Under the pieces are notes generated by a model. The model had not been told where the DNA came from and ran no database searches. It was given only the letters and a program-made list of their open reading frames with translations. A DNA stretch of 64,000 nucleotides from Sphaerolaimus hirsutus (Eukaryota > Nematoda > Chromadorea > Monhysterida > Sphaerolaimidae), in assembly GCA_964036195.1 (NCBI GenBank), contig OZ038459.1, positions 19,341,206-19,405,205 of the forward strand, written 5' to 3'. Position numbers and translations under genes: made by a program. Positions 13,198-24,808 of this stretch are shown here, piece by piece. Each line of letters starts with the position of its first letter. Position 1 is the first letter of the stretch.

Positions 13198-16100
13198 ATG
13201 ATGTGGCAGCAAAATCTCGCATGGATTCCATTGGTCCTATTTATGACACCATTCTGCGCGTGCAGCGTGCAAAAACCGACGCATGAACATCAGTAAGTCA
13301 CGACTACCTAGTGATGGAAATAGCACCGGGAAATATGGCACCGCCGGTGCTATTCAAAAAAATATAGCACCGGCACCGGCAGGGCACCCTCGAAAAAAGG
13401 CACCGCACCGCACCGCACCAGCTACCTGGTGCCTTTCCATCACTATCCACGACACACTACCTCTCATAACAAATTAACACGACGACAAATCGCAGGCCAG
13501 AAAAAACGTGCAATTCACGTGAACACACCCAATTCCATGAAGGCTATCATGGGGCAGCGAGACGGCACAAACGTTCCGTTCATGCACCGACTAATGATTC
13601 AAATTTTCAAACACATGCTATTTACCTGCCAGGTAATCAGGGATTTATCATTTTGTCATCAAGAAAAAGCTTTACCGTATCACTTCGAATTAACTTCGTC
13701 TGAGCGACCTGGGGAAATAATAACCCCCCTCGAAATACCCCCGTCTTGAATGATGTACATCATGTATGCAATGTGCATGATATATTAATTGCTGCCAAAT
13801 TACATCGCAGCCACACATATCCTTATCTGTGCAGATTTGTCCCTATATAGGTAAATATGTACGAATGTATGCTGTTTGTTCTCACTTATTACCAGTTATG
13901 GGTATGTTTTGGCCTATTCTTTACTGCGAGCCTTAGCCGAAAAAATAGCCCCCCTCTAATTAACCCTCCTCAAAATTTGCTGGCGAAGTATCCAACCCCC
14001 ATGGGGATATTTCGAGATAATAAGTTAGGTTATCTTTCAGGTCCCCCAGGATTTGGCGCATTGCCAATTGTGAAATCCAGTGCCCTTCCCCATGGATCAC
14101 TAACTCTTGAAATTAAATTGTGGCCAGAAGGTGGACAACAAATCCCCTCAGCTATTTTGTCATTGGTTGATACATGCGCACCGGTAAGTTTTGTTGACAC
14201 TTTGCTGCTTAAATTTTTGTGACTATGCAACCTCATCGATAGTCAACCTATGGCCAATAAAGAATCCATTTGAAATGCTTAACATTCAACCTTCAGTGCA
14301 ATAATTTGTGTTGATAAAAGTCAAAACTAATGCATTCACGATGATAAAACCAGTTAAGGCTATTGAGGTCATTGCAAGTGATTTTTCAGTTCGCCGCTAG
14401 ACAACTATTTACTCACGTGCACAAATACTTTGTTGTAAAATATTTAATATATACCAACCACATTGGCCGCAGGTGAACGCTATGCGCAGCACACTGCTCC
14501 AGTTCAGAGTTGGTGCAAAGCGAAATGACCCGGAAAGGGACGCCCGTTTGCAGGTGTTATCATAACATTTCACTTTTGCTGCATGCACTAGTTTGCCACC
14601 GAAATGTTGGAAACTGATAAATCTGTTTGAACGCATTTGTGTACACCAGAATGAATCATTTATCATTTCCGTCAACTCCGGTTGATGGACTGTTTGTTTC
14701 GGAAAACTCAAAAGCATTCATAGCTGATTAGATAATTTCAGAAATTTGGCTATAATTTGGTTTGCATGGTGCCAATACAGTTTATTTTATCAATGTGATA
14801 ACGTGAAACAATCCAAAATACCGACCAGTACAAAACAGGCAATAATGCGTACTGAAATGAGCAACAAGGAAAGCAGCATGTCAGCAGGCGACATCCACAT
14901 TGCTGGGAAATGGTCCACACTAACACTGACTTACGATGAGAATACTTTGTTGCTTTACTTGGATGGAAGCCAAGTGGCAGTTGATAATGGGCAGGTAAGG
15001 TAAATTTTCTATTTTTTTTCTATTTTGATAGTTGTACACCAGTGACTAGAGTTGGCAGGTGATTCTTGGGAATTAATAAAGAATAAATGTTTGGAGATTA
15101 TAATTTTTAATAAAAAGTAAATTCTTGGTCAACCCTATCAGTGAGCACAATTTGAAAACAAAAATTTGAAACCAATTTCAGTCGGGACCACTATATTCAC
15201 GAGCCAGAGAAAATTGCATGCAGCTTGTTTTGGGCAGCGACAAGTCAAAAGATTCTTTCAGAGGTTATGTGCAGTATGTGAAAATGTGGAATGATAGCAT
15301 GCCCTCTATAGGTTTGGTGTGGGGTTTAGTAAATTTTGGATTGTTTAGTTGACAGCTGGTGCCCCTCCAGATGGTTTAGAACCACACATAATTTTGGGGA
15401 GATGGGTGGGGGTAAGTGAAGGATTTTTTCTACCTGAAAATATTGTGTTTTTAGAGGGGTTGTGGTCAAACATTTCTCACTTTAAATAGATAACCGAAAA
15501 GCTATACTAAACTTTGGCGTTTACTAAACTGGTTAATTAATGCATTGTTTTTTTATGGTGGAAAAATTTCCTCCACAACCACACTGCATTTCAGCAATCA
15601 GGAAAATGCACAATGGTGAACCGCTTCATGAATGGAACAAGAATTTGGTTGTTCATGAGGAATTTAAAGACACTGACCAACTGGCAAAACACGGTAAGCT
15701 GCAAGCTCAACATGTTCATCACAAAAATGCTAAAATTCATGTTCTACAGGCTACACACCCCTGGAAATCTTTTCCGAAGAACGCCACATGCTCGCCTCAA
15801 TTCCATCAACATCAACGGATATCACCGTGCCAAAATGTGGACAAACTATATGCGACAATGAAAGGGTCACCCGGTACTATGAACAACATGGAGATATCAT
15901 GCAGACTAAAAAGACACTGCGATACACGGTGGTCAATATTATGGATGCGGCTGGCCACGAGCCAGTAGTTACGGATGAGCACATTGCACAACAACACGCT
16001 GCGCTCAATGAGGCTTTCAAGTAGGTGGAAATGGGCCCACACACACACGGGTTGACATCGCAAATTCGTGTCAACTGATTGTCAACTGAAAAACGCAATT

Positions 16101-19100
16101 TTTAAAGCATCATACTTAACAGAATAAATAAAAATTAAGTGTCAAGATACAAATTTAACTAGGTAGGTATCCTCTATATCACATAAATAGTAAAGTTGAA
16201 ATTATATTATTTATCAAAATTGAGTTGACATGAATGTTGATGTCAATTAGAGTGTATGGGCCCTAATTCTGATCTATGTATTTATATGCTCATGGATTCA
16301 TGGTGTTGATTACTCAATGGACTGAAATGCAACATGTATAGTTAGGCTGCGTTTTTTAGGCACGCGGTTTTTCTGTGATGGCAAATTTTTTGAGATTTCA
16401 ACCATTTGAGGTGTGTGATGCCAAATTTCAAAACAACCATCAACCAACTAGTGATTTAAAAGCAAAGACTGGTACCCCGGTGCTGGGCACCGAAGGACAC
16501 CAGAACCGTTGTAAATTTCAGAGGTGCCCTGCCGGTGTCGGTGCCGCAATGAAATGGGCAGCCGGTGAAATGGCACCGGTGCCGGTGCGGTGCGATTATT
16601 TGGCCGGTGCTGAAAGTGCCATGGGCCCATTCTAAAGAATATCAGTGCCGGTGGGCGGTGGCATGCGGTGCCATATTTCCCGGTGCCTTTAACACCCCCC
16701 CCCCAATCCAACCCAGGCCCTACAACATCCAATGGCACTTATCAGTGCTGGACCTCTGGTCGGCGGGCTTGCGCCGGTCCAACATCGTGTTCGGCTGCGA
16801 CGCGCACAAGATCGGCAACGGCCAGTGCGACGCCGAGTGCAGGGTGGACGCGACTAATGACGACGGGGGCGATTGCGTGCCGCATGAAGAGCAGCAGGTG
16901 GCACTCTTGGACACTGTAAAATGCCCTGGAAAATGTCATGTAAAATGTGAATTATCATGCAAAGTGTCCAAAGTTATGTCAAATGTCCTGGAAAATGTCA
17001 TGGAAAATATCCTGGAAAATGTCAATTATCATGCAAAGTGTCAAAAGTCATGTAAAATGCCCTGTAAAATGCCAAATGTACATTTGCCATATCGAAGACA
17101 TTTTACATGACTTTAGACACTTTGCATCACATTTTACATTTTACATGGCATTTTACAGGGTCCGTGAGTGCCCCCTGGCCTGCGGGCAACTGATGGTGGG
17201 CGATGGAAAATGCGACAGCGCGTGCAACGTGGCGCTGCATCAATGGGATGGGGGCGATTGCTGCCCCTCTGCGCATCCCGTTGGACATGTGAAATATGTG
17301 CCCTGTGTCGATCCCCAGTCGCCGCACAGGTAAATCAGTTTGGATTGGATAGATAAAAATGAATACCGTATTTGGTCGAATGACTCCCTGGGGACACAAA
17401 ATTCAGGTCATACACTTAAAGGATTTTTTCCTCACTCGTATAACAGCGGGGAATTATTCAAGAGGATGGATGGGGAGGTATTCAAGGGAAAGAATTATTT
17501 AAGCAAATATACTGTACATATTTTGATTTATTATTTTTTTGCTTTGTTTGACTATGTTGCGTTTCTGGCAGGGCGTGCACTGATACGCACACGTGCCCGA
17601 TACGCACATATGCCCGTTTTTTTCACTTGACACTTTTTCAAGTGATTTTCAGATATGAGTGAAGTGAAAAAGTTCACTAATGTCATTGCGCAACTTTTTT
17701 TTCACTTTACTCATATCTGAAAATCACTTGAAAAAGTGTCAAGTGAAAAACAGTGAAAAATGGCTATTTTTCACTGTGTTTTTTCACTTGACACATTTTC
17801 AAGTGATTTTCAGATATGAGTGAAGTGAAAAAAGTTCACTAATGTCATTGCGCAACTTTTTTTCACTTTACTCATATCTGAAAATCACTTGAAAAAGTGT
17901 CAAGTGAAAAAAACGGGCATATGTGCGTATCGGGCACGTGTGCGTATCAGGCCTGCCCCTTCTGGCATATTCTATTGCCACTTGGTTTTACCCAGGTTTC
18001 CCTTTTGAGGAGAAAATATAAAAATACGTCATGCTTTTTTCTGCTTTTTCGCGGAGATATTTTCTGAGATCATATTAAATTAGATTTTTTCAAAATCACA
18101 CATTTTGGGGGATGTTCTTCAACTCAAACAATTTCCCTGAAACCGATCCCAAATCCACCCACACAACAGGATCTACAAAACGATGGAAGAATTCAAACAA
18201 ATGCTGAACATGTCCAACGAACATTCATTAACATTGACATTCTCCGACTGGAGCAATGCGGACCTAATCGGTCTTTCCACATTCCCATGGGAAAAGGAAG
18301 TTTTCACAATCTATGGCGGCGTGGTACTGAGACCCGGTGCGCAATCCCAGACCCTGTCGAATGCCCTGTAAAATGTGAAATGTCATGCAAAGTGTCAAAA
18401 GTCATGTAAAGTGCCCTGAAAAATGACAGACGGAGTTTCCATGGAATTTTACATGACTTCTGATACTTTGCATGACATTTCACATTTTATAGGGCACTTA
18501 ACAGGCTCTGTAAGTGCCTCCAGGCCACTACGGCACCGAAAGTGAAATGGGCAATCTAGTGCATGAGATTGGGCATGTGCTCGGTTTGTGGCACGTGCAC
18601 CATGGTGTCGATGAGGTAGCTTGCAGCGACCCTTGTAAGGAGAGGGCACGTGAGTTTGTGGAATAGGTTAATGTTGACGTGAAGACAAAAAATACTGAGT
18701 TTTGTGTCAGAATTGCGTTCTTTCAAGCGTGGAAAGGTTAATTAAACTGTATTTTGCGTGCATGCAGCGCTTTATGTTTTTATTTGGCATTTCACTGCCC
18801 CTTTTCTCCACAACACACCCAATTGCTCCCATGCCGAGTTTCAACAAAACCCATCGCACTATACCCCACAAAACCTATCGCACCCAACCCACAGCGTCAA
18901 TGTCCACTGGCGACTTGATCGAAGACACCCGCGCGGCGCCGAAAAGTAAGAGCTGCGGCCCGCCGCAACTGGACGAGCTGCAGGTGTGCGGCAAGAGGCT
19001 CGACGTGCAGCCCGGGGACACGCCGCACGACAATTTCATGAGCTATGCGCGTGTGTTTTGGGTCAATTCTTGATGTTTTGAATGTATTTACCATGAATAC

Positions 19101-20282
19101 TCGATTAGTTCCCCCTTGAATAGACCCCCTCGGCAGCAAAGTGAGGAAAAATGAGGTATCTTCGCCGGTAGAAGTTGCCGGAATTTCTTGTTTGTTTGAC
19201 ATTATTCATAAAATAAAGATGTGATGAAAACCAACGAAAAATAATACCTCCCCTTGAGTAGGCCTTGATTACTTCCCCACCCAAAAAGTCTGATAAAACA
19301 ATGATTCCTCAGAGGAACTTATCAAGGATCACTAATCAATAAAATGGTTGTCGACAGTTCACAAGACAGAACATTGAAAGAACTTATATTTTCCCGATCA
19401 TATACTGCTTATTCCACATAATTTATCAGATCACTTCATTCACCAAAATATCGCAAAATTTCATGGAAAGAATCTTGATTAGTATAGTAAGAAAACATTT
19501 AGTTTGTATTACCCAAACAATCCTATCATTGCACAGAAAAATTCACTAAAACTTCTCAGCCGCCTCGTGCACGACCCACTTCACACCGCAACAAGCGGCC
19601 AGAATGCATTGCTACATCGATTTCATCTACGGAAATTGGCTGCACACCGACGGCGCTAGCGATGGGAACTACGATGAAAATAGCGCTGGGAAAGCAGCGG
19701 TGCCAATTCCACTGGCCCCAACCGTGAAAACTATCGACAAGGAGAAAGGGCACGTCACAATCGTAAGTTTTTTTGGCACAGTTCCAATAAAAATAGACCA
19801 GCTCATACCCATAATTCAGCAATGGCACGCGTCTCTTGGTGAGCCTGTATGCCGCCCACAAGGGGCACCTGCAGACGCGCCAGCACATTGTGGCAGTGAT
19901 GGAGTTTTAGTGCAGGTAAGTCAACCAGGGGCAGTCCCAGCCCCTGTAAAATCTGATGTGTCATGTAAAATACAATGTAAAGTGTCATGTGTATCCAAAT
20001 ATTATTCTATAATATCAAAATCAAAAAAATTTTGTATCCAAATCTTACGTTTGGACATGACATTTTACAGGGTCATTTACAGTGTCTGGGACCGGAACCA
20101 GAGAATCATCAAATTTATTGGTGCAGGCTTTTTGAAAGACTTTTTCATATTCATCATTCAGTACGGTTATGTGGCGGCTGAACCAAGTGAAATGAGCGCA
20201 AATGATGATAAATCTACTGATGAAAAGGAACTTGATCAGGCCAGACATAAGAATGGCTACTGGGCGCCACATCAAGCAACTG
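13198..20282 (+). CDS. Pappalysin-like secreted metalloprotease, 5' two-thirds
   Basis: Secreted metzincin zinc protease of the pappalysin (PAPP-A) family; vertebrate members cleave IGF-binding proteins. Exons: 13198-13292, 13496-13632, 14041-14183, 14473-14553, 14839-14994, 15182-15311, 15595-15693, 15750-16020, 16717-16897, 17169-17329, 18170-18336, 18524-18649, 18895-19050, 19560-19762, 19820-19915 and 20162-20282, all in phase. In order they encode a signal peptide (MMWQQNLAWIPLVLFM...), a basic pro-region with RRHKR, a laminin-G/LamG-like domain (exons 2-6), the start of the protease domain (VCDN...RYTVVNI...ALNEAF), two Lin12/Notch repeats (CDAHKIGNGQCDAEC; GDGKCDSAC...WDGGDCC), the zinc site HEIGHVLGLWH with the following CSDPCKE, the Met-turn region (NFMSYA) and a C-rich segment. 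The C-terminal CCP modules and third Notch repeat expected in PAPP-A are not seen. Exon 16 ends in phase 1 with no confident continuation. Introns 9 and 11 are introner-like elements. Confidence 0.92.
13310..13445. repeat. GGTGCC-rich palindrome, pappalysin intron 1
   Basis: The ends TAGTGATGGAAA and TTTCCATCACTA are inverted, with GCACCGG/CCGGTGC repeats inside. A related longer tract of GGTGCCGGTGCGGTGC motifs lies at about 16467-16690 in intron 8. Confidence 0.65.
16898..17168 (+). mobile_element. Introner-like element forming pappalysin intron 9
   Basis: The whole 271-bp intron between CAGCAG and TGCCCC is the element. The 5' end GTGGCACTCTTGGACACTGT supplies the GT donor. The 3' end GGGTCCGTGAG supplies the AG acceptor, leaving TGCCCCC of the terminal repeat as coding sequence. 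The inside is tandem TGTAAAATG/CATGCAAAGTGTC modules and their complements. It separates the two Notch repeats. Confidence 0.85.
17568..17962. repeat. Nested 395-bp palindrome, pappalysin intron 10
   Basis: The outer arms GATACGCACACGTGCCCGATACG and their complement flank two tandem hairpins, each built from TCACTTGACACTTTTTCAAG...CTTGAAAAAGTGTCAAGTGA with a CACTAATGTCATTGCGCAAC centre. The unit is thus a palindrome of palindromes. Confidence 0.85.
18337..18523 (+). mobile_element. Introner-like element forming pappalysin intron 11
   Basis: The 187-bp intron is the element from its first to its last base. It starts GTGCGCAATCCCAGACCCTG and ends CTCTGTAAGTGCCTCCAG. Removal joins CCC-G to GC-CAC in phase 1, just upstream of the zinc-binding HExxH exon. 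The interior is the usual hairpin of TGTAAAATG/CATGCAAAGTGTCAAAAG modules. Confidence 0.9.
19926..20100 (+). mobile_element. Introner-like element inside pappalysin intron 15
   Basis: The left end CCAGGGGCAGTCCCAGCCCC is close to the intron donor (19916), and the right end GTGTCTGGGACCGGAACC is about 60 bp before the acceptor (20161). The element makes up about 70% of the intron. The present splice sites lie outside it, so the intron may be older or the acceptor may have moved. Confidence 0.75.
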
Positions 20283-21047
20283 GTGCGTTATTTAGTTGTG
20301 TTTTTAGTTTAATCAGTTGAGTATGTTTCATATCATGTGGTGCCCCACATCTAGTCAATTATTTATAGCTATGCTTAACTGATAACGGCTTGAAAGGCCA
20401 AAAGCAAATCTCTACTAAAGTAAAGTGAGCACACATTCACATTAGTCCACCTATTCAGATTGACTCATGAATAAATGAGTGCATAAATAGTTAGCTGGGA
20501 GTTGGGGCTGAGTGAGTCACACAATGCACATTTTCTAGCATTTGGTACCTGCTAGTGCCAGCAACTAATGTCTGTGAAATCTGATGTGACTAATGCCAAA
20601 CTATGACAACAAACCCCATTGGTTTGCATGCAAAAGATAACACAACCAATGAACCAATCCTAAATTCTAACTAGAAATAACGCGCCATATCTAAGCCAGG
20701 AGCCAAACAAACTTGCTTATCAATCTAGACAGGAATTTCATGCATTGCATGAGCAGCGCTACCAAAAAGTGCATGAATGTCAAGCGCAAATCCGACCCCC
20801 TGCAGTGCACCACCATTCATTCACTTTGGTTTCCATAGGCAACTGCTCAATTGAAGTTACCTACATTAACAGCGCCAGCAGAATGCCAGTAGACTATTAA
20901 ACAGGATGATATAAACATACCTTATGTTATAAGGAATTTTCCAGCTATTTTATTTAGCTGCCGAAATGTCAAAACATAAAGCAGTCATTGTGTTTATCAT
21001 ACTTATTGTGCAATTGGCACAATGCCAGAAGGGCCTCAGTACCGTAG
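20283..21047. other. Gap between pappalysin exon 16 and the ADAM10-like exons
   Basis: No domain is recognised. A hydrophobic open frame from 20966 (VIVFIILIV) runs in the same frame into the ADAM10-like exon at 21048. It could be a chance signal-like stretch or a real first exon of a small secreted product. Confidence 0.4.
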
Positions 21048-21180
21048 AAGCTGACGAACTGCTCGTGGAACTGGAATCGGCCTACTGTTCTGATAAACCT
21101 GACTTCACACCATGCAATGAGGCACTTGGAAAGATGTGCACTAGTGAGTTTTGGTCATTTCGTTGTATACCTAAATGGCG

Positions 21181-21380
21181 GCCCGCACATCAGTTGACAC
21201 ATGTGTGTCAACTGGTCTGCGTCAACTCAGATTTCGGCTTCACGTGTCGTGCTGCGATCTATAAATGGACTTGCAACAATGGTGAGGAAGTGCACTGTAA
21301 GATCGCTTTGCGATACGTGAAGCCGAAATCTGAGTTGACACAAACCAGTTGACACACCTGTGTCAACTAGTGTGTGGGCC
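21181..21380. repeat. TTGACA-type inverted repeat in ADAM10-like intron
   Basis: The arms carry CAGTTGACACATGTGTGTCAAC and GTCAACTCAGATTTCGGCTT with complements at the right end, closing with AGTGTGTGGGCC. It is a variant of the TTGACATCGACACC family. Confidence 0.7.
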
Positions 21381-21662
21381 ACATTTCGTTGGTTTACAGG
21401 CATTTTTTAGAGTAAAAGCTTCCACTTGTTCATGCCATTGTGTAACAAAAAAATGAAGTGTTTCTCCACTCTCAACCCCCCCCCCCAAAAAAAAAACCCA
21501 ACTCAAAACCACCCCCCAACCCCACCCCCCCCACCCCAGACCGCCAATGTGCCAGCATCTGCACCATCAAGAACCTATCACCATGCACGGTGCGCCCAAT
21601 CCGACCGCCGGTGCAGCGTGTGCTGCAGAGACGCCGAGGGCCAGTGCAAGCCCGCCCACCAG

Positions 21663-21835
21663 GTGCCAATCCCAGACCCTGTAAAGTGCCCTGTAAAATG
21701 TCAAAAGTCATGGAAAATGCCCTGCAAAATGGCAACTGAGTTGCCATTTTGCGGGACATTTTGCATGACTTTTGACACTTTGCATGACATTTGACATTTT
21801 ATAGGGCACTTGACAGGGTCTGGGACTGCCTCCAG
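21663..21835 (+). mobile_element. Introner-like element forming an ADAM10-like intron
   Basis: The 173-bp intron is one element. It starts GTGCCAATCCCAGACCCTGT after ACCAG and ends GGGTCTGGGACTGCCTCCAG before TGGGGC. The interior is a nearly perfect hairpin closing at GGCAACTGAGTTGCC. Confidence 0.9.
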
Positions 21836-21984
21836 TGGGGCATCGAGCGCACCGGCGGCAGTACGTGGACCCATAGTATGACTGCTAAATCCTGCTTGCC
21901 TGTAGGCAATGTGGTGGGTTGAGAGGGGGGGGGGTAGTTTAGGTTGATAAATTGAGTGGGAGTGTTGCGAAAGAGTGCAAAATT

Positions 21985-22075
21985 GCGCTCGCCTCAGGCG
22001 GGAATCGAACCCGCACATTTCGTATTGAACACGAGCGCCCTAATCGCTAGTATCGCTTAATCGCCCCTGACCTGA
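21985..22075 (-). repeat. tRNA-like sequence, probably tRNA-derived SINE or pseudo-tRNA
   Basis: On the minus strand there is a perfect T-arm (GCGGG TTCGATT CCCGC) with an RNA polymerase III B-box, preceded by a possible anticodon arm TCGT-GTTCAAT-ACGA that would place UCA at the anticodon. The acceptor stem does not pair as in a normal tRNA. Instead GCGCTCG upstream pairs with CGAGCGC downstream. A functional tRNA is therefore unlikely. Confidence 0.5.
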
Positions 22076-22969
22076 CAGGGGGCTGACATGCTGCAACGGC
22101 AATTGCCTTTAACATTAGGTATGCGGTTTTTCCCACGATTCCCACAGTAAGACGAACAAGATACAAATGTAGGTGGAAATATGGCTAGCCAATCATGCGT
22201 AAAACGTAACAACAATTTTGTGCAGACACTCCGACGACTCGAGGACGACCATGTGTGACTGAATGACGGCCTGCGGTGCACAGGGAAGTCACAGTGAACG
22301 TGCGGTTCGCTGTGCACTGCAAATCCGCCAACGAAGCCGCAGCCCCAGGACGGTACGCCCGAATGGACACTACTGCGGCCATGATTTTATAAAATATTTT
22401 CCTTTCCGTTAATTACGTAATTACTTCCGTGTGATGTTAATTTTTCATTTCATGTTTTATAAATTAAGCTAATTAGGTTACCCGCATTTTAAGTTAATTA
22501 AGTGATTACTTTCGTTTTTTCTAAATGCATTTTCTGATATGTACTTTCGAATGTTAAAATTTTTAGGTTTTTATCAAGTTTACATTTTTGGTCAAAAGGG
22601 TGCAGTGTCTGGGAATGGGTTAGAAAGGCTTTAGTGTTTCTTGTTAAGCTAAAAGGTGTTGACTCTGTTAAACGCCTAGACGCCCCGATAGATAACATTC
22701 AGAAAATTCCCCGACCAAGTGCATTTTATTTAGGACTAGGTAATGGGTGGAAAAGTGGCAAACGGCAATTATTGTCGGCATGCGACTGCAGGACACATGC
22801 AGAGCACAGTTTACAGTGAAGAGCACAGCAGTGCCAATTAATTATTCCCATCACCCAGAGTGATTGGTGAACTCGCAAGTGCTAGTGTCTTGTGGCGTGT
22901 GTTCATGCCCGAAGTTCCAACCCTTACCCGGCAATGCAATAACCTTGAACAACCCCAGCAGTATACAAG

Positions 22970-23268
22970 AGCCTTTGGACCTACGGGCGGAAACTTGTGA
23001 AAGTTATGTCCCATTTTTGTGGACATATTGCGATTGTGAGAGTTATGTCCCAGTTTTGTGGACATATTCCGGAAAGTTGAGTTATGGAGTTAAGGAGAAC
23101 GAGTGAGGTCATAACTCCATTGGGTTCCGGTAATAAAGGAACGAGTGGGACAAAACTTTCCGGAATATGTCCACAAAACTGGGACATAACTCTCACAATC
23201 GCAATATGTCCACAAAAATGGGACATAACTTTCACCAGTTTCCGCCCGTAGGTCCAAAGGCTTTTGGG
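22970..23268. repeat. Long palindrome with GTTATGTCCCA modules
   Basis: The left arm from GCCTTTGGACCTACGGGCGG and the right arm ending in its complement are nearly perfect over about 110 bp. Inside each arm AGTTATGTCCCA...TGTGGACATATT occurs twice. The centre is an asymmetric GAACGAGTG-containing spacer. Hairpin MITE. Confidence 0.85.
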
Positions 23269-23361
23269 ATGATAAAAGTTAATTCAGAATTTGATATAAT
23301 TTAACTGTTTATTTGATAAAACATATTAAGATGCAATAAAGTCATGCAAAATGATCACAAA

Positions 23362-24808
23362 TCAGTCTTTTTTGGCCATTACTTTTTTGAGAGCCACGCA
23401 ATGTCTATGTTTATATAGTTTTCTGAGTGCCCCTTCCACAGTTTGTTCATCTTCCTCAGATTCACTTGAACTTTCATTTTTTTCATACAATAGACACAGA
23501 TCAGTCTGTGTGGCTGCACTCACACCAGTTTTCTTCAGAAATGCATCCATGGCAGTTTCATAGACCCTACATTGATAAAAAAGCAATTTTAAGGTGTTTT
23601 AATGAGTGAATGAAATGCAAAAGGTAAAATGTTAACACCTTTTGTGATATGGACTAATGTCATTGCATTCTGTGGGCACAATTGCAAACTTTTTGGAAGT
23701 GCCATGATATGAATGCTCATGGAATTTTTGAGCATTGGTTTGTTGATTTTCTACCTGATTGAGTACGTCAGTGATGCACCACTTAAAAGTCATAAATTGA
23801 ACCATCTCAGGTGGTATGTTAACTGGTTCATGCGAAAAACATCCAGTGCAGACAAGATAAGGCACATGGAGCATGAATCTGTTTCTTTTTGCATCTTTGC
23901 AATATATACACTTGTGCAGAATGTGCCCATCTGGGGTAATCATGCAATGTTCTCTAAGTGAAAAGTGTCGAAAGGTTTCCAAAATTTCAGATTGTTTTTG
24001 ATGCTGTTGCAACTGTGTTTGTGTGAGACTTATGAAAACTTTTTCTCCCCATCCAGTGACATGATCCGGCGTGATTTCTGCACATAATTAAGCATTAAGA
24101 TTTTATCAGTGGAAGTAATAAAAGTTTTCAATGAATTAACTTTGTAGAAAGGCACTTCGACGGTATTTATTGCATCTTTTTGCAATGTTCACTGTGGTTT
24201 CCTTATCTGTGCAAGAATCTGGTCTACATATTGGGTGCAGTAGTGAAAAGTCCATGGACGGTGGAATTTTGACATTGTTCAGCGGGGTAGGGAGTTTCTT
24301 TATATTATGATTTGGAAAGTATGCAACCGGTATAAAGCTGATTTCTGCAGATGAATTTCTGAATTAAACTGGTATGAGTGATATAAAAAACATTGAACAC
24401 TAACTGATGTGATCATGAAAGAATTTTTTTAAGCAGTTTATAATCATGCAGTCGGTCTGTTTTTCAGTCAAGGTGAAATGGAGTTGTTCAAGAAAGCCCA
24501 TAGGTATGCGGACATGTACCTCTGGTTTTTGGATACACCAGTCCACAGTGTAGACCTATGTACATACTTAAAATTGAGTGTAAAAAAATTCATAAAATTA
24601 ACAGAGTCCTTTATACCTGAATTTGAGTCTTGTATCCATTGTATTCAAAGTTCAAAAAGCCAGTTTCAGGACATACAGTAGCCACAATGGTTGCAAGACT
24701 ATAGACTGCATATTTTAGTGCAAAGTTTGTGAATTGCAGTCTACTTGAGGGCATGGCTTCCAGGAGTTCAGTATTTTTCTCATTTAGGTGTATGTTCATG
24801 GAAGTCAT
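23362..24808 (-). CDS. Unrecognised protein A (uninterrupted paralogue of B)
   Basis: A multi-exon minus-strand gene of unknown function. Exon 1 (24808-24617) starts MTSMNIHLNEKN and includes AVYSLATIVATVC. Exon 2 starts at 24555 (VYTVDWCIQKPEV, FLEQLHFTLTEKQ). Then come an exon with IPPSMDFSLLHPICRPD, one with a Cys-rich core (HKCIYCKDAKRNR, HVPYLVCTGCFSHEP), which could bind zinc, and a last exon ending ALKKVMAKKD after an acidic Ser/Glu stretch. Gene B (28457-30055) matches it exon by exon with the same intron phases, so both are real. Exon 1 lacks the introner that interrupts B. It lies downstream of membrane-protein gene C, as B lies downstream of D. Confidence 0.75.

Larger units (their letters stand above)
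21048..21913 (+). pseudogene. ADAM10/Kuzbanian-like cysteine-rich segment with frameshift
   Basis: Three probable exons (21048-21143, 21540-21662, 21836-21913) encode a pattern like the end of the disintegrin domain and the Cys-rich domain of ADAM10: PDFTPCNEALGKMCT, then NRQCASICTIKNLSPCT, then RRCSVCCRDAEGQC, then QW and SCLPV. The second and third blocks are in different frames within one exon. A single extra G near 21589-21591 (ACGGTGC) would explain it. No ADAM protease domain is present in the window. The acceptor at 21047 is in phase with the donor of pappalysin exon 16, so fusion to pappalysin, an independent decayed copy and a sequencing error are all open. Exons 2 and 3 are separated exactly by an introner-like element. 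Confidence 0.55.

Noticed and set aside
16375-17110. Long plus-strand frame covering GGTGCC repeats and the start of exon 9
   Set aside because: Reads through repeat and intron in a frame different from the Notch-repeat exon.
17600-17960. CRISPR-like array
   Set aside because: Repeats are inverted hairpin arms without regular spacers, in an animal intron.
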